Below, piece by piece: positions 38,679-51,476 of a stretch of DNA of 64,000 bases (the stretch's first letter is position 1; each line of letters starts with the position of its first letter). Both the position numbers and the translations under genes were made by a program. Location: positions 372,001-436,000 of the forward strand of contig NZ_JACNME010000004.1 in assembly GCF_014270065.1 (NCBI RefSeq), given 5' to 3'. This DNA comes from Quadrisphaera sp. RL12-1S (GTDB taxonomy: Bacteria > Actinomycetota > Actinomycetes > Actinomycetales > Quadrisphaeraceae). Under the pieces are notes generated by a model. It ran no database searches, had not been told where the DNA came from, and worked only from the letters and a program-made list of their open reading frames with translations.

Positions 38679-39707
38679 GTGAGGCCGGGCGTCGGTCCCG
38701 GCGCCGGGCTGGCCCCCGGCCTGCAGCCCGGGTCCGGGCCCGCGGTGGTGGCCTGCGGCGGCGGTCACGGCCTGGCCGCCTCGCTGCAGGCGCTGCGTCA
38801 CCTGTCGGACAGGATCACCGCCGTCGTCACGGTGGCCGACGACGGCGGCTCCAGCGGCCGCCTGCGCTCGGAGCTGGGGATCATGCCGCCGGGGGACCTG
38901 CGGATGGCGCTGGCGGCGCTGTGCGACGACACCGAGTGGGGCCGCACCTGGCGTGACGTGCTGCAGCACCGCTTCACCGGGGACGGGCCGCTGGCCGACC
39001 ACGCCGTCGGCAACCTGCTCATCGCCGCCCTGTGGCAGCGCCTGGGCGACAGCGTCGAGGGGCTCGACCTGGTGGGCAGGCTGCTCGGCGCGCGCGGCCG
39101 GGTGCTGCCCATGTCGTCGGTGCCGCTGGAGATCGAGGCGGACGTGCGCGTCAGCGCCACCCGCTCGGCGCCCGCCCGCCTGGAGGTGGTCCGCGGCCAG
39201 AAGGCCGTGGCCACCACGCGCGGCACCGTGGAGGAGGTGCGCCTGCTGCCGGTGGACCCCCCGGCCCGCCCGGAGGTGGTCGAGGCGGTCCGCGCCGCGG
39301 ACTGGGTGGTGCTGGGCCCCGGCAGCTGGTTCACCAGCGTCATGCCGCACCTGCTGGTGCCGGACCTGGCCGCCGCGCTGCGCGAGACCCGCGCCCGCCG
39401 CTGCCTCGTGCTCAACCTCGTCAGCGAGCGCGGTGAGACCAGCGGCCTGAGCCCCGCGGCGCACGTGCGGGCGCTCACCGCCCACGCCCGCGGGCTGCGG
39501 CTGGACGTGGTGCTGGCCGACCCGAGCGCCGTGGAGGACGTCGAGGCGCTGGCGGTCGCGGCTGAGGAGGCCGGGGCGCAGCTGGTGCTCCGGCAGGTCA
39601 GGAAGGTCCGCCGCGGGCGTCCCGCGCTGTCCTCCGAGCACGACCCGCTGCGCCTGGCCGCCGCGATGCGCGACGTGCTGGAGGGCTCCTGGGGCGACGT
39701 GGGCTGA
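38679..39707 (+). CDS. yvcK: Gluconeogenesis factor YvcK (CofD-like)
   Basis: A 342-aa CofD/YvcK protein that binds UDP-sugars; in Bacillus and Mycobacterium it supports growth on gluconeogenic carbon and cell-wall synthesis. Key features are VVACGGGHGLAASLQALR near residue 23, TVADDGGSSGRLRSELG, PPGDLRMALAAL, and VLGPGSWFTSVMPHLLVPD. The first ~20 residues are Gly/Pro-rich. It starts with GTG seven bases after rapZ, clearly co-transcribed. A regular G-rich repeat begins 22 bases after its stop codon. Confidence 0.96.
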   Translation: MRPGVGPGAGLAPGLQPGSGPAVVACGGGHGLAASLQALRHLSDRITAVVTVADDGGSSGRLRSELGIMPPGDLRMALAALCDDTEWGRTWRDVLQHRFTGDGPLADHAVGNLLIAALWQRLGDSVEGLDLVGRLLGARGRVLPMSSVPLEIEADVRVSATRSAPARLEVVRGQKAVATTRGTVEEVRLLPVDPPARPEVVEAVRAADWVVLGPGSWFTSVMPHLLVPDLAAALRETRARRCLVLNLVSERGETSGLSPAAHVRALTAHARGLRLDVVLADPSAVEDVEALAVAAEEAGAQLVLRQVRKVRRGRPALSSEHDPLRLAAAMRDVLEGSWGDVG

Positions 39708-39729
39708 CGCGCCCGCCCCCGGACCCGAC

Positions 39730-39764
39730 GGGGTGGCGAGGGGGTGGAGAGGGGGTGAAGAGGG
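39730..39764 (+). repeat. Three imperfect 11-bp G-rich repeats, G-quadruplex motif, before whiA
   Basis: G runs of 4, 5, 5 and 3 are separated by three 6-base spacers (TGGCGA, TGGAGA, TGAAGA), giving an 11-bp period GGGGTGRMGAG. This meets the usual G4 rule (four runs of at least three G, loops 1-7). It lies on the mRNA-like strand between yvcK and whiA. A 14-bp palindrome GCCCGCCGGCGGGC follows at 39773-39786. The rest of the 175-bp gap holds no gene. Confidence 0.85.
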
Positions 39765-39882
39765 TCTGACCGGCCCGCCGGCGGGCTCGGACTGATCCCG
39801 CCGACCTAGTCACACCGGTGGAATTCGGCGAGTCGTCACCCCGGGCGTGTCGCGGTGGCACCATGAAGCGCATGGAGACGGC

Positions 39883-40863
39883 ATGGCACTGACGGCACAG
39901 GTGAAGGACGAGCTGAGCCGTCTTCCGGTGCAGCGCTCCTGCTGCCGCAAGGCCGAGGTCTCGGCCCTGCTGCGCTTCGCGGGCGGCCTGCACATCATCG
40001 CCGGGCGCGTGGTGGTGGAGGCCGAGCTCGACACCGGCGCCGCGGCGCGGCGGCTGCGGCGCGACCTCGCCGACGTCTACCGCGCGGCCAGCGAGGTGCT
40101 CGTGGTGGCCGGGGGCGGGCTGCGCCGCGGCTCCCGCTACGTCGTCCGGGTGGTCCACAACGCCGAGTCGCTGGCCCACCAGACGGGCCTGCTCGACCAG
40201 CGCGGGCGTCCCGTCCGCGGGCTCCCGCCGCAGGTGGTGGCCGGTGCGGTCTGCGACGCCGAGGCCGCCTGGCGCGGGGCGTTCCTCGCGCACGGCTCCC
40301 TGACCGAGCCCGGGCGCTCCTCCGCCCTGGAGATCACCTGCCCGGGCCCGGAGGCCGCGCTGGCGCTGGTGGGTGCCGCCCGGCGCCTGGACATCCAGGC
40401 CAAGGCGCGCGACGTGCGCGGCACCGACCGCGTGGTCATCCGCGACGGCGAGGCCATCGGGGACCTGCTCACCCACCTGGGCGCCCACGGCGCCAAGCTG
40501 GTGTGGGAGGAGAGGCGCATGCGCCGGGAGGTGCGCGCCACCGCCAACCGCCTCGCCAACTTCGACGACGCCAACCTGCGCCGCTCGGCGCGCGCCGCGG
40601 TGGCCGCCGGCTCCCGGGTGGAGCGCGCCCTGGAGATCCTCGGGGAGGACGTGCCGGAGCACCTGCGCACCGCCGGGGCCCTGCGCCTGGAGCACAAGCA
40701 GGCCTCCCTGGAGGAGCTCGGCGCGCTGGCCGACCCGCCGATGAGCAAGGACGCCGTGGCCGGCCGCATCCGCCGGCTGCTCGCCATGGCGGACCGCCGC
40801 GCCGAGGAGCTCGGGATGCCGGGGACCGAGGCCAACCTGACCCCTGACATGTTGGACGCCTGA
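39883..40863 (+). CDS. whiA: Sporulation/division regulator WhiA
   Basis: WhiA (326 aa) is a DNA-binding protein fused to a degenerate LAGLIDADG fold. It controls sporulation septation in Streptomyces and division genes in other Gram-positives. The N-terminus [15 protein letters not shown] and [20 protein letters not shown] are typical. The LAGLIDADG-like core includes [13 protein letters not shown]. The C-terminal helix-turn-helix is in [20 protein letters not shown], followed by [13 protein letters not shown]. The ATG at 39883 has GGAG five bases upstream. It ends the uvrC-rapZ-yvcK-whiA cluster, but the 175-bp gap before it suggests an additional promoter. Confidence 0.97.
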   Translation: MALTAQVKDELSRLPVQRSCCRKAEVSALLRFAGGLHIIAGRVVVEAELDTGAAARRLRRDLADVYRAASEVLVVAGGGLRRGSRYVVRVVHNAESLAHQTGLLDQRGRPVRGLPPQVVAGAVCDAEAAWRGAFLAHGSLTEPGRSSALEITCPGPEAALALVGAARRLDIQAKARDVRGTDRVVIRDGEAIGDLLTHLGAHGAKLVWEERRMRREVRATANRLANFDDANLRRSARAAVAAGSRVERALEILGEDVPEHLRTAGALRLEHKQASLEELGALADPPMSKDAVAGRIRRLLAMADRRAEELGMPGTEANLTPDMLDA

Positions 40864-41910
<1,047 letters not shown>

Positions 41911-41928
41911 GCCCCCTCAGCCCCAGAC

Positions 41929-43161
41929 ATGGCGCTCACGTCGCTGGACGACCTGGTGGCCGCGCAGGGTGACCTGCGCGGCCGCCGGGTGCTGGTCCGC
42001 TCCGACCTCAACGTGCCGCTCGACGGCACCACCATCACCGACGACGGCCGCGTCCGGGCCTCGGTGCCCACGTGGCAGCGCCTGCTCGACGCGGGCGCGC
42101 GCGTCGTCGTCGTCGCCCACCTGGGCCGCCCCAAGGGCGCCCCGGAGGCGAAGTACTCCCTGGCCCCCGTGGCCGAGCGGGTGCGCGAGCTGCTGCCGCA
42201 GGTGACCGTCCGGTTCGCGGACACCACCGTCGGCGGGTCCGCGCAGGAGGCCGCCGACGCCCTCGGCGACGGCGAGCTGCTGCTGGTGGAGAACCTCCGC
42301 TTCAACGCCGGCGAGACGAGCAAGGACGACGCCGAGCGCGCCGCCTTCGCCGCCGAGCTGGCGGCCCTCGTCGGGGGTCCCGACCGGGGCCTGTTCGTCT
42401 CCGACGGCTTCGGCGTGGTGCACCGCAAGCAGGCGAGCGTCTACGACGTCGCCCAGCTGCTCCCGCACGCCGCCGGTGGCCTGGTCGAGGCCGAGACCGC
42501 GGTGCTGCAGCGCCTCACCACCGACCCGGCCCGGCCCTACGCCGTGGTGCTGGGCGGGGCGAAGGTCTCCGACAAGCTGGCCGTCATCGAGAACCTGCTC
42601 GGCACCGCCGACCGGCTGCTCGTGGGCGGCGGCATGGTCTTCACCTTCCTGGCGGCCCAGGGCCACGAGGTCGGGAAGTCCCTGCTCGAGGCCGACCAGG
42701 TCGAGACCGTCAAGGGCTACCTCGCCACCGCCGCCGAGCGCGGCGTGGAGGTCGTCCTCCCGGTCGACGTCGTCGCGGCGACGGCGTTCTCCGCCGACGC
42801 CGACCACGAGGTCGTCGCCGCGGACGCCATCCCGGCCGACCGGATGGGCCTGGACATCGGCCCGCAGAGCGCGAAGCTCTTCGCCGAGCGGCTCGCCGAC
42901 ACCCGCACGGTCTTCTGGAACGGGCCCATGGGCGCGTTCGAGATGGCGCCGTACGCCGAGGGCACCCGCGAGCTCGCGAAGGCCCTCGTCGAGGTCACCC
43001 GCGCCGGCGGCCTCACCGTGGTCGGGGGCGGCGACTCCGCCGCAGCCGTGCGCTCGCTCGGCTTCGCCGACAGCGACTTCGGCCACATCTCCACCGGCGG
43101 CGGCGCCAGCCTGGAGTACCTCGAGGGCAAGACCCTCCCGGGCCTGTCCGTCCTGTCCTGA
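41929..43161 (+). CDS. pgk: Phosphoglycerate kinase
   Basis: PGK (410 aa) makes ATP from 1,3-bisphosphoglycerate. The family signature [14 protein letters not shown] is at residues ~19-33. Substrate-binding arginines and histidine are in [14 protein letters not shown], and the nucleotide loop is [17 protein letters not shown] near the end. [18 protein letters not shown] is the central hinge region. The ATG is 18 bases after gap. A long hairpin between pgk and tpiA may reduce read-through into the rest of the operon. Confidence 0.98.
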   Translation: MALTSLDDLVAAQGDLRGRRVLVRSDLNVPLDGTTITDDGRVRASVPTWQRLLDAGARVVVVAHLGRPKGAPEAKYSLAPVAERVRELLPQVTVRFADTTVGGSAQEAADALGDGELLLVENLRFNAGETSKDDAERAAFAAELAALVGGPDRGLFVSDGFGVVHRKQASVYDVAQLLPHAAGGLVEAETAVLQRLTTDPARPYAVVLGGAKVSDKLAVIENLLGTADRLLVGGGMVFTFLAAQGHEVGKSLLEADQVETVKGYLATAAERGVEVVLPVDVVAATAFSADADHEVVAADAIPADRMGLDIGPQSAKLFAERLADTRTVFWNGPMGAFEMAPYAEGTRELAKALVEVTRAGGLTVVGGGDSAAAVRSLGFADSDFGHISTGGGASLEYLEGKTLPGLSVLS

Positions 43162-43185
43162 CAGCGGCCTGACGGCAGCCTGACG

Positions 43186-43223
43186 GGGCTCCCCGCCCGC
43201 GCGCTCGCGCGGGCGGGGAGCCC
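43186..43223 (+). terminator. Strong hairpin between pgk and tpiA
   Basis: An 18-bp perfect stem (GGGCTCCCCGCCCGCGCG and its complement) has only two bases between arms, so the tip will open. It lies within an operon, so partial termination or 3'-end protection of the gap-pgk mRNA is more likely than full termination. Confidence 0.65.
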
Positions 43224-43270
43224 TCCGCACGCACGCACCCACCTCGCACCCGCACCCCTGGAGGAACCCC

Positions 43271-44053
43271 GTGGCCCGCACCCCGCTCATGGCCGGCAAC
43301 TGGAAGATGAACGTCGACCACGTGCAGGCCACGGCCCTCGTGCAGCGCCTCGCGTGGACCCTGCGCGACGCCAAGCACGACCCGAAGGCCGTCGAGGCCG
43401 TCGTCATCCCGCCGTTCACCGACCTGCGCTCGGTGCAGACCCTCATCGAGGGCGACAAGCTGGAGCTGGGCCTGGGCGCCCAGGACGTCTCCGCGCACGA
43501 GCCGGGCGCCCGCACCGGCGAGGTCGCCGCCTCGATGCTGGCGCGCCTGGGCGTGCAGTACGTGGTGGTCGGCCACTCCGAGCGCCGCCAGTACCACGGC
43601 GAGGACGACGCGCTGGTGGCCGCGAAGGCCGCCAAGGTGCTCGAGCACGGCATGACCCCGATCGTCTGCCTGGGCGAGCAGCTCGAGGTCCGCGAGGCCG
43701 GCGAGCACGTCGCCGACTGCGTCGGGCAGCTGGACGGGTCCCTGGCCGGCATCTCCGCGGAGGACCTGCCCAAGGTCGTCGTCGCCTACGAGCCCGTGTG
43801 GGCCATCGGCACCGGCAAGGTGGCCACCCCCGAGGACGCCCAGGAGGTCTGCGCCGCGCTGCGCGCCCGCCTGGCCGACGTCCACGGCGCCGAGGTGGCC
43901 GACGCGGTCCGCGTGCTCTACGGCGGATCGGTGAAGTCCGCCAACGTCGCCGCCATCATGGCCGGTGAGGACGTCGACGGCGCCCTCGTCGGCGGCGCCA
44001 GCCTCGACGCCGGCGAGTTCGCCGGCATCGTCACCGGCGGGGCGCCGTCCTGA
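43271..44053 (+). CDS. tpiA: Triosephosphate isomerase
   Basis: TIM-barrel enzyme (260 aa) interconverting dihydroxyacetone phosphate and glyceraldehyde-3-phosphate. Substrate residues are in LMAGNWKMN (Asn, Lys), the catalytic histidine in [14 protein letters not shown], and the catalytic glutamate in [14 protein letters not shown] with loop 6 just after it. [12 protein letters not shown] is the phosphate-binding end. GTG start with GGAGG six bases upstream. Fourth step of the glycolytic block after gap and pgk. Confidence 0.98.
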   Translation: MARTPLMAGNWKMNVDHVQATALVQRLAWTLRDAKHDPKAVEAVVIPPFTDLRSVQTLIEGDKLELGLGAQDVSAHEPGARTGEVAASMLARLGVQYVVVGHSERRQYHGEDDALVAAKAAKVLEHGMTPIVCLGEQLEVREAGEHVADCVGQLDGSLAGISAEDLPKVVVAYEPVWAIGTGKVATPEDAQEVCAALRARLADVHGAEVADAVRVLYGGSVKSANVAAIMAGEDVDGALVGGASLDAGEFAGIVTGGAPS

Positions 44054-44142
44054 CCGCCGTCCTGACCGCCGTCTCCGCCGGGCTCCCGCGCCGCAGGGCG
44101 ACCACCTGCGTGATGGCGGTCACGGCGGCGCCCACCAGCAAG

Positions 44143-44148
44143 TACTCT
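44143..44148 (+). promoter_or_regulatory. -10-like element of secG
   Basis: TACTCT lies 8 bases before the secG GTG at 44157 in the ~100-bp gap after tpiA. No Shine-Dalgarno is present. Confidence 0.5.
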
Positions 44149-44156
44149 GGTCGGCT

Positions 44157-44411
44157 GTGACCGTCCTGCGGATCGTGCTCCAGGTGCTGCTGGCGCTGAC
44201 GAGCCTCTTCCTGACCCTGCTGATCCTCCTGCACAAGGGCAAGGGCGGCGGCCTGTCGGACATGTTCGGCGGCGGGATGTCGGCCAGCGTGGGCAGCTCC
44301 GGTGTGGCCGAGCGCAACCTCAACCGGATCACCGTGGCCAACGCCCTCCTGTGGGCGGCCGTGGTCGTCGCGCTCGGCCTCGTCGAGCGCTTCGACCCCA
44401 GCGGTTCCTGA
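44157..44411 (+). CDS. secG: Preprotein translocase subunit SecG
   Basis: SecG (84 aa) is the small membrane subunit of the SecYEG channel. Two membrane segments (LRIVLQVLLALTSLFLTLLI and ANALLWAAVVVALGLV) flank the conserved loop HKGKGGGLSDMFGGGMSA. The GTG start gives the expected N-terminus only a few residues before the first helix. The tpiA-secG order is widely conserved in actinobacteria. Confidence 0.95.
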   Translation: MTVLRIVLQVLLALTSLFLTLLILLHKGKGGGLSDMFGGGMSASVGSSGVAERNLNRITVANALLWAAVVVALGLVERFDPSGS

Positions 44412-44441
44412 GCACCCACCCCAGCAGACGAAGGGATCACC

Positions 44442-44789
44442 GTGGCAGGTGGCAACGCCATCCGGGGCAGCCGAGTCGGCGCCGGGCCGATGGGCGAGGC
44501 GGAGCGCGGCGACGCCGCGCCCCGGCGCCGCGTCTCCTACTGGTGCGCCAACGCGCACGAGACGCAGCCCAGCTTCGCCTTCGACTCCGGGTCGGAGGTG
44601 CCGGAGACGTGGGACTGCCCGCGCTGCGGCCTCCCCGCCGGGCAGGACCAGGCGAACCCGCCCCAGGCCCCCAAGACGGAGCCCTACAAGACGCACCTCG
44701 CGTACGTGAAGGAGCGCCGCTCCGAGAGCGACGGCAAGGCGATCCTCGAGGCCGCGCTCGCCAAGCACCGCGCCAAGCGCGGGCTCTGA
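44442..44789 (+). CDS. rbpA: RNA polymerase-binding protein RbpA
   Basis: RbpA (115 aa) is an actinobacterial transcription activator that binds the principal sigma factor and stabilises open complexes. It shows the tail GNAIRGSRVGAGPMGEAERG, a zinc-binding core with the cysteines of YWCANAHE and WDCPRCGLPAG (the first site is Cys/His), and the sigma-interaction helix TPYK-like region PYKTHLAYVKERRSE, followed by GKAILEAALAKHR. GTG start with a GAAGGGAT ribosome binding site. It is a clear taxonomic marker. A long bidirectional hairpin separates it from pgi. Confidence 0.96.
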   Translation: MAGGNAIRGSRVGAGPMGEAERGDAAPRRRVSYWCANAHETQPSFAFDSGSEVPETWDCPRCGLPAGQDQANPPQAPKTEPYKTHLAYVKERRSESDGKAILEAALAKHRAKRGL

Positions 44790-44830
44790 CACCACCCGCC
44801 TGACGCGCGTCGCACGCGCGGCTGACGGAC

Positions 44831-44876
44831 CGAGGGGCTCCTGGGACGACCGGCCGGTCGTCCCAGGAGCCCCTCG
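44831..44876. terminator. Bidirectional terminator between rbpA and pgi
   Basis: A perfect 46-bp palindrome (arms CGAGGGGCTCCTGGGACGAC plus CGG each side) is centred between the convergent rbpA and pgi genes. It can end transcription from both strands. Confidence 0.85.
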
Positions 44877-44909
44877 TCCGTCTCGTCCGTCAAGCGGTGG
44901 CGCCGGCGC

Positions 44910-46595
44910 TCAGGCGGTGCGCTGCGCCAGGTAGTGCTCGATGAGCCCCCGCGTCGAGGGGTCCTGGGACTCCAGGGCCGAGGTGTCGCCGGTGAGGGCG
45001 GGGGCGATCTCCTGGGCGAGCTTCTTGCCCAGCTCGACGCCCCACTGGTCGAAGCTGTCGATGCCCCAGACGGTGCCCTCGACGAAGGTGGTGTGCTCGT
45101 ACAGCGCGATGAGCTGCCCCAGCACCGACGGGGTCAGCGACGGGGCCATGATCGAGGTGGTGGGCCGGTTCCCGCTGAAGACGCGAGCGGGCACGACGTC
45201 CTCCGCGGTGCCCTCGGCGCGGACCTCCTCGGCGGTCTTGCCGAAGGCCAGCGCCTTGGTCTGGGCGAAGAAGTTGGCCATGAAGAGCGCGTGCACGTCG
45301 GCGTCGCCGTCCTGCAGCGGGTGCGCCGGGTTCGCGAAGGCGATGAAGTCCGCCGGGATGACGCGCGTGCCCTGGTGGATGAGCTGGTAGAAGGCGTGCT
45401 GGCCGTTGGTGCCGGGTTCGCCCCAGAACACCTCACCGGTGTCGGTGGTCACCGGCGTGCCGTCCCAGCGGACCGACTTGCCGTTGGACTCCATCGTCAG
45501 CTGCTGCAGGTAGGCGGGGAAGCGGTGCAGGTACTGGCTGTAGGGGAGCACCGCGTGGGTGTGGGCGCCCAGGACGTTGACGTACCAGACGTTCAGCAGG
45601 CCCAGCAGCACCGGCACGTTCGTGGCCAGCGGCTCGGTGCGCACGTGCTCGTCCACGGCGTGGAAGCCGGCGAGGAAGTCCCGGAACGCCTCCGGCCCGA
45701 TGGCCACCGCCAGCGAGGTCCCGATGGCGGAGTCCACCGAGTAGCGCCCCCCGACCCAGTCCCAGAAGCCGAACGCGTTGTCAGGGTCGATCCCGAAGTC
45801 GGCGACCTTGTCCAGCGCGGTCGACACCGCCACGAAGTGCTTCGCCACGGCCGCGCGGCGCGCGTCGTCGTCGTCCTCCAGCGCTCCGGCGGCGGCCAGG
45901 TGCTCCCAGAGCCAGGCGCGGGCCAGCCGCGCGTTGGTCAGCGTCTCCAGGGTCCCGAAGGTCTTGGACGCGACGATGAAGAGCGTGGTGGCCGGGTCCA
46001 GGTCGGCGACGGTCTCGGCCAGGTCGGTCGGGTCGATGTTGGAGATGAACCGGACCTCGAGGTCGGGGTGCTTGTAGGCCTTCAGCGCCTCGTAGGCCAT
46101 CACCGGCCCGAGGTCGGAGCCGCCGATGCCGATGTTCACCACCGTCCGGATCCGCTCGCCGGTGACACCGGTCCAGGAGCCCGAGCGCACGGCGTCGGCG
46201 AACGCCGACACCTTGTCCAGGACAGCCTGGACGTCACCGTCCACGTCCTGGCCGTCGACGACGAGCGCGGGCCGGGCGCCCGGCGGGCGGCGCAGCGCCG
46301 TGTGCAGCACCGCGCGGTCCTCGGTGGCGTTGATGTGCTCGCCGGCGAACATCGCCGCGAGGCGCTCCGGCAGGCGCACCTGCTCGGCCAGGTCCACCAG
46401 CAGCGACAGGGTGGTGTCCGTCACGAGGTTCTTGGACAGGTCCACGTGCAGGTCCGCGGCGTCGAAGGTCAGCCGGCGGGCGCGCTCCGGGTCCTCGGCG
46501 AACCAGCGCCGCAGGTCGGGGGAGGTCTCGGCGTGGTGGGCCTGCAGGCCGGCCCAGGCGGACGTGGTGGTCGGGTCCACGGGAGGGGTGCTCAC
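44910..46595 (-). CDS. pgi: Glucose-6-phosphate isomerase
   Basis: Phosphoglucose isomerase (561 aa) connecting glucose-6-phosphate to glycolysis. Signatures are [59 protein letters not shown] (sugar-phosphate site), [14 protein letters not shown] and [13 protein letters not shown]. Length is normal. The GTG at 46595 is 7 bases after a minus-strand TAGCGT, so it has its own leaderless-type promoter, 89 bases beyond pgl. It lies at the end of the pentose-phosphate gene block and converges with rbpA. Confidence 0.98.
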   Translation of the reverse strand: MSTPPVDPTTTSAWAGLQAHHAETSPDLRRWFAEDPERARRLTFDAADLHVDLSKNLVTDTTLSLLVDLAEQVRLPERLAAMFAGEHINATEDRAVLHTALRRPPGARPALVVDGQDVDGDVQAVLDKVSAFADAVRSGSWTGVTGERIRTVVNIGIGGSDLGPVMAYEALKAYKHPDLEVRFISNIDPTDLAETVADLDPATTLFIVASKTFGTLETLTNARLARAWLWEHLAAAGALEDDDDARRAAVAKHFVAVSTALDKVADFGIDPDNAFGFWDWVGGRYSVDSAIGTSLAVAIGPEAFRDFLAGFHAVDEHVRTEPLATNVPVLLGLLNVWYVNVLGAHTHAVLPYSQYLHRFPAYLQQLTMESNGKSVRWDGTPVTTDTGEVFWGEPGTNGQHAFYQLIHQGTRVIPADFIAFANPAHPLQDGDADVHALFMANFFAQTKALAFGKTAEEVRAEGTAEDVVPARVFSGNRPTTSIMAPSLTPSVLGQLIALYEHTTFVEGTVWGIDSFDQWGVELGKKLAQEIAPALTGDTSALESQDPSTRGLIEHYLAQRTA

Positions 46596-46684
46596 GGACC
46601 AGACGCTAGGGCAGCCGCCCCGACCCGTCACACCGAGCCCGCACCCTCGGCCCCCGCTCGGCCCCGCTGGGTCTCGCGCAGCCG

Positions 46685-47470
46685 TCACAGGCTGCTCGCG
46701 GCCTCCCGGTCCAGCAGCCACAGGGTGCGCGCGGTGCCGCTGACCAGGCTGGCGGGCAGCGGGCCCGGGCCCGCGAGGGCCTCGGCGACGGCGTCGGCCT
46801 TGTCGGCGCCACCGACCACCAGCCAGACCTCCTCCGCGGAGGCGATCACCGGCAGGGTCAGCGACAGGCGGGTCGGCGGGGGCTTGGGGGAGTCGTGCAC
46901 GGCGATGACCTCGTGGCCGACCTCCTGGCCCGCCTCCAGCGACGGGTGCCCGGGGAACAGGCTCGCGACGTGCCCGTCGGGGCCGACCCCCAGCATCAGC
47001 ACGTCGAAGACCGGCACCACCCCGCCGACGCCCTCCTCGCGCGCCGCGGCGGCGAGCTCGGCGGCGTACCGGGTGGCGGCCGCCTCCGGGTCGTCGCCGT
47101 CCGGCCCGTCGCTGGCGGGCATGACGTGGACGGCCTCCTCGCGCAGCCCCTGCTGGGCGAGGGCGTCCAGCACCGCCCCGCGCGCCTGGACGGCGTTGCG
47201 GTCGCCGTCGTCGGCGGCCACGAACCGCTCGTCGCCCCACCACAGGTCCACGCGCGACCAGTCGACGGCGCGGGAGGCGGGGGAGGCGGCGACGTCGCGC
47301 AGCACCTGCGTGCCCACGGTGCCGCCCGTGAGCACCACGGACGCGCGCCCGCGGCGCACCTGCGCGTCGAGCACGCGCACCACCAGGCGCGCGGCGACCG
47401 CGGCGGCCAGGGAGTCCTTGTCGGGGTGGACGACCACCTCGGCGGCCGACCGCGACCCGTAGCTGCTCAT
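46685..47470 (-). CDS. pgl: 6-phosphogluconolactonase
   Basis: DevB-type lactonase (261 aa), second step of the oxidative pentose-phosphate pathway. Features are [34 protein letters not shown] and [20 protein letters not shown], the last carrying the catalytic histidine. The ATG overlaps the stop of opcA by four bases, so it is translated from the same message. Downstream lies pgi with a separate promoter. Confidence 0.96.
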   Translation of the reverse strand: MSSYGSRSAAEVVVHPDKDSLAAAVAARLVVRVLDAQVRRGRASVVLTGGTVGTQVLRDVAASPASRAVDWSRVDLWWGDERFVAADDGDRNAVQARGAVLDALAQQGLREEAVHVMPASDGPDGDDPEAAATRYAAELAAAAREEGVGGVVPVFDVLMLGVGPDGHVASLFPGHPSLEAGQEVGHEVIAVHDSPKPPPTRLSLTLPVIASAEEVWLVVGGADKADAVAEALAGPGPLPASLVSGTARTLWLLDREAASSL

Positions 47471-48554
47471 GAGGCGTCCTCTCCGACGGTCGGCTTCTCC
47501 GGCGGCGGGTCCGCCGCCGCGATGGCCGCGGCGCGGGCGTGCGCGGCGGCGTCCAGCTCGGCGCCGTGGCGCAGCTGCTCGGCCACGTCCGGCCCGCGCC
47601 CGCTGGAGCGGGCCTCCGCCATCTCCAGGTGCCCCTCGGAGCCCGCGTCCAGCGCTGCGAGGCCCGCGGTGATGACCTCGCCGTAGATGTCGTCGGGGTC
47701 GAGGCGGCGCAGCTCCTCGGCGAGGCAGTCGCGGTTGGACCGCCGCGGCAGCGCCAGGCGGCGCTCGGGCTGGCCGGGCTGGGTGAGGGTGGCGACCTTG
47801 CCGTCCGGGCGGGCCAGCTCGACGGCGCCGCCGGGCCGCTCCAGGCGCACCCCGACGATGCCGCCGCCGGTCGGGCCGCTGACGCGCGTGACGGGGCAGC
47901 GCAGGGTGAGCGCCAGCCACGCGGCCAGCAGCTCGGTGCTGGGGCTGTCGCTGGCCCCCGTCACCGTGGCCGAGGTGACCCGGTCCGCGGGCACCTGGTC
48001 CAGCGCCGCCGCGAGCAGGCCGCGCCACAGGGTCAGCCGGGACCAGGCGAAGTCGGTGTCCCCGGGCACGTGCCGTCCGGCGAGGCGGTGCAGCGTGTCG
48101 ACCGGGTCCGCGCAGCCGGCGGCGTCCGTGATGCGCCGCTGCGCCATCGCCCCGATGGGGTCGGAGGCGGGGTGCGCCGGCGCCTCTCCCGGCCACCAGG
48201 CCACCACGGGCGCGTCCGGCAGCAGCAGCGGGATGACCATCGCCGCCCCGTGGCCGGTGAGCGGCCCGTAGCTGCGCAGCACGATGACCTCGCTGGCGCC
48301 GGCGTCCCCGCCCACGCGGATCTGCCCGTCCAGGCGTGACGTGCCGCGCTCGTCGGCGGCGGCCAGCACGACGATGCGGCAGGGGTGCTCGCGGCTGGCG
48401 TCGTTCGCGGCCTCGATGGCGGTCTCGGCGTGCTCGTCGTCCGTGGGGACCACCAGCGTCAGCACGCGGCCGAGGGCCACGGCACCGCCGGAGTCGCGCA
48501 GGTCCACGAGCTTCTTGGCGATCGCCGCGGTGGAGGTGCGCGGCATGTCGACGA

Positions 48555-48558
<4 letters not shown>
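47467..48558 (-). CDS. opcA: Glucose-6-phosphate dehydrogenase assembly protein OpcA
   Basis: OpcA (363 aa) is needed for assembly or activity of Zwf in actinobacteria and cyanobacteria. It starts [20 protein letters not shown] and contains the conserved [19 protein letters not shown] and [17 protein letters not shown]. No catalytic motif is expected. The GTG at 48558 has GGAGG five bases upstream and overlaps the zwf stop (GTGA); its own stop overlaps pgl. The trio is therefore fully coupled. The C-terminal ~50 residues are Ala-rich and charged. Confidence 0.95.
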
Positions 48559-50108
<1,550 letters not shown>

Positions 50109-50160
50109 CAGCGGACCACGGCCGGGCGGAGCGGCACCGCGTGGCGCGGGGGCCGGCCGG

Positions 50161-51300
50161 TCACTCGTCGTCGCTGGCGCCGGCCTGGGCCGAGGCGCGC
50201 TCGAGCTCGTCGCGGACGGAGTCGCCCAGCTCGGTCCAGGACTTCTCGAACTTGTCCACGGCCTCGGTCTCGAGGTCCTCGACGACCTTCGTGTAGGAGA
50301 CGCCCAGGCGCTCGAGCCCGTCCATGACGCGCTCCGCCTCCGCGTAGGAGCCCTTGATGGTGTCGCCGGTCACCTGTCCGTGGTCGGCGAAGGCCTCCAG
50401 CGTGGTGCCGGGCATCGTGTTGACGACGCCGTCGGTGACCAGCTCGCTGACGTACAGGGTGTCGGGGTAGGCGGGGTCCTTGACGCCCGTGGAGGCCCAC
50501 AGCGGGCGCTGCACCTGGGCGCCGGCCTCGGCGAGCACCTGCCAGCGCGGGGAGGAGAAGACCTCCTCGTAGGCCTGGAAGGCCAGGCGCGCGTTCGCCA
50601 GGGCGGCCTTGCCGCGCAGCTCCTTCGCCTCGTCAGAGCCGATCGCGTCGAGCTGCGGGTCGATCGCGGTGTCCACGCGGGACACGAAGAAGGACGCGAC
50701 GGAGGCGATGGGCGCCAGGTCGAGGCCCTTCTCGCGGGCCTGCTCCAGGCCGGTGAGGAAGGCGTTCATGACGGCGCGGTAGCGGTCCAGGGAGAAGATC
50801 AGCGTGACGTTGACGCTGATGCCTTCGGAGATCGCCGCGGTGATCGCCGGCAGGCCCTCCACCGTCGCCGGGATCTTGATGTAGAGGTTCTCGCGGTCCA
50901 CCGCGGACCACAGGGTGCGGGCCGACTCGGTGGTGGCCTGGGTGTCGCGCGCCAGGCGCGGGTCGACCTCGAGCGAGACGCGGCCGTCGCCCTTGCCACC
51001 GGTGCGCTCGTGCACCGGGCGCAGCACGTCGCAGGCCTCGCGGACGTCGCGCGTGGTGATCTGGAAGACGGCCTCGTCCACGTCGGCGCCCGAGGCGGCC
51101 AGCTCGCGGACCTGGTCGGAGTAGCGGTCGCCCTTCTTGAGGGCGCTGGCGAAGATCGTCGGGTTGCTCGTCACCCCGACGACGCTGTGCTGCTCGACGT
51201 GCTCGGCCAGGCGGCCGGTCTGCACGAGCTCGCGCGACAGGTCGTCGAGCCACACCGAGACGCCGGCCTGCGAGAGGGCGGCGAGGTTCGCGTTGGTCAT
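50161..51300 (-). CDS. tal: Transaldolase
   Basis: Transaldolase (379 aa) of the non-oxidative pentose-phosphate pathway, moving a dihydroxyacetone unit. The Schiff-base lysine is in [16 protein letters not shown], with [16 protein letters not shown] near the N-terminus and [19 protein letters not shown] further on. Length matches the actinobacterial/cyanobacterial subclass. A short GGAG ribosome binding site precedes the ATG. Two large hairpins separate it from tkt upstream, so it may have reduced read-through or an additional promoter. Confidence 0.97.
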   Translation of the reverse strand: MTNANLAALSQAGVSVWLDDLSRELVQTGRLAEHVEQHSVVGVTSNPTIFASALKKGDRYSDQVRELAASGADVDEAVFQITTRDVREACDVLRPVHERTGGKGDGRVSLEVDPRLARDTQATTESARTLWSAVDRENLYIKIPATVEGLPAITAAISEGISVNVTLIFSLDRYRAVMNAFLTGLEQAREKGLDLAPIASVASFFVSRVDTAIDPQLDAIGSDEAKELRGKAALANARLAFQAYEEVFSSPRWQVLAEAGAQVQRPLWASTGVKDPAYPDTLYVSELVTDGVVNTMPGTTLEAFADHGQVTGDTIKGSYAEAERVMDGLERLGVSYTKVVEDLETEAVDKFEKSWTELGDSVRDELERASAQAGASDDE

Positions 51301-51373
51301 GAGGGCGCTCCAGGTGCGTGGGTGGGTCGGGGGAGGGGGACGTCCGACGTCCCCGGGGGGCGGGGCGCCGGGC

Positions 51374-51404
51374 GCTCCCGCGGGACACGAGGTCCCGCGG
51401 GAGC
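51374..51404 (-). terminator. Hairpin 2 between tkt and tal
   Basis: GCTCCCGCGGGAC and its complement form a perfect 13-bp stem with a 5-nt loop. It is downstream of the larger hairpin at 51424-51467 in the direction of transcription. Confidence 0.6.
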
Positions 51405-51423
51405 CCCGGCGACCAGCCTGGTG

Positions 51424-51467
51424 GCGGAGTGCGCGCCGCGCGACCGCTCGCGCGGCGCGCGCTCCGC
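51424..51467 (-). terminator. Hairpin 1 immediately after tkt
   Basis: A ~20-bp stem with a single T-G mismatch/wobble position and a 4-nt loop starts 10 bases past the tkt stop. It likely terminates or protects the tkt message, setting tkt expression apart from tal-zwf-opcA-pgl. Confidence 0.7.
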
Positions 51468-51476
51468 CGGGGAGGA

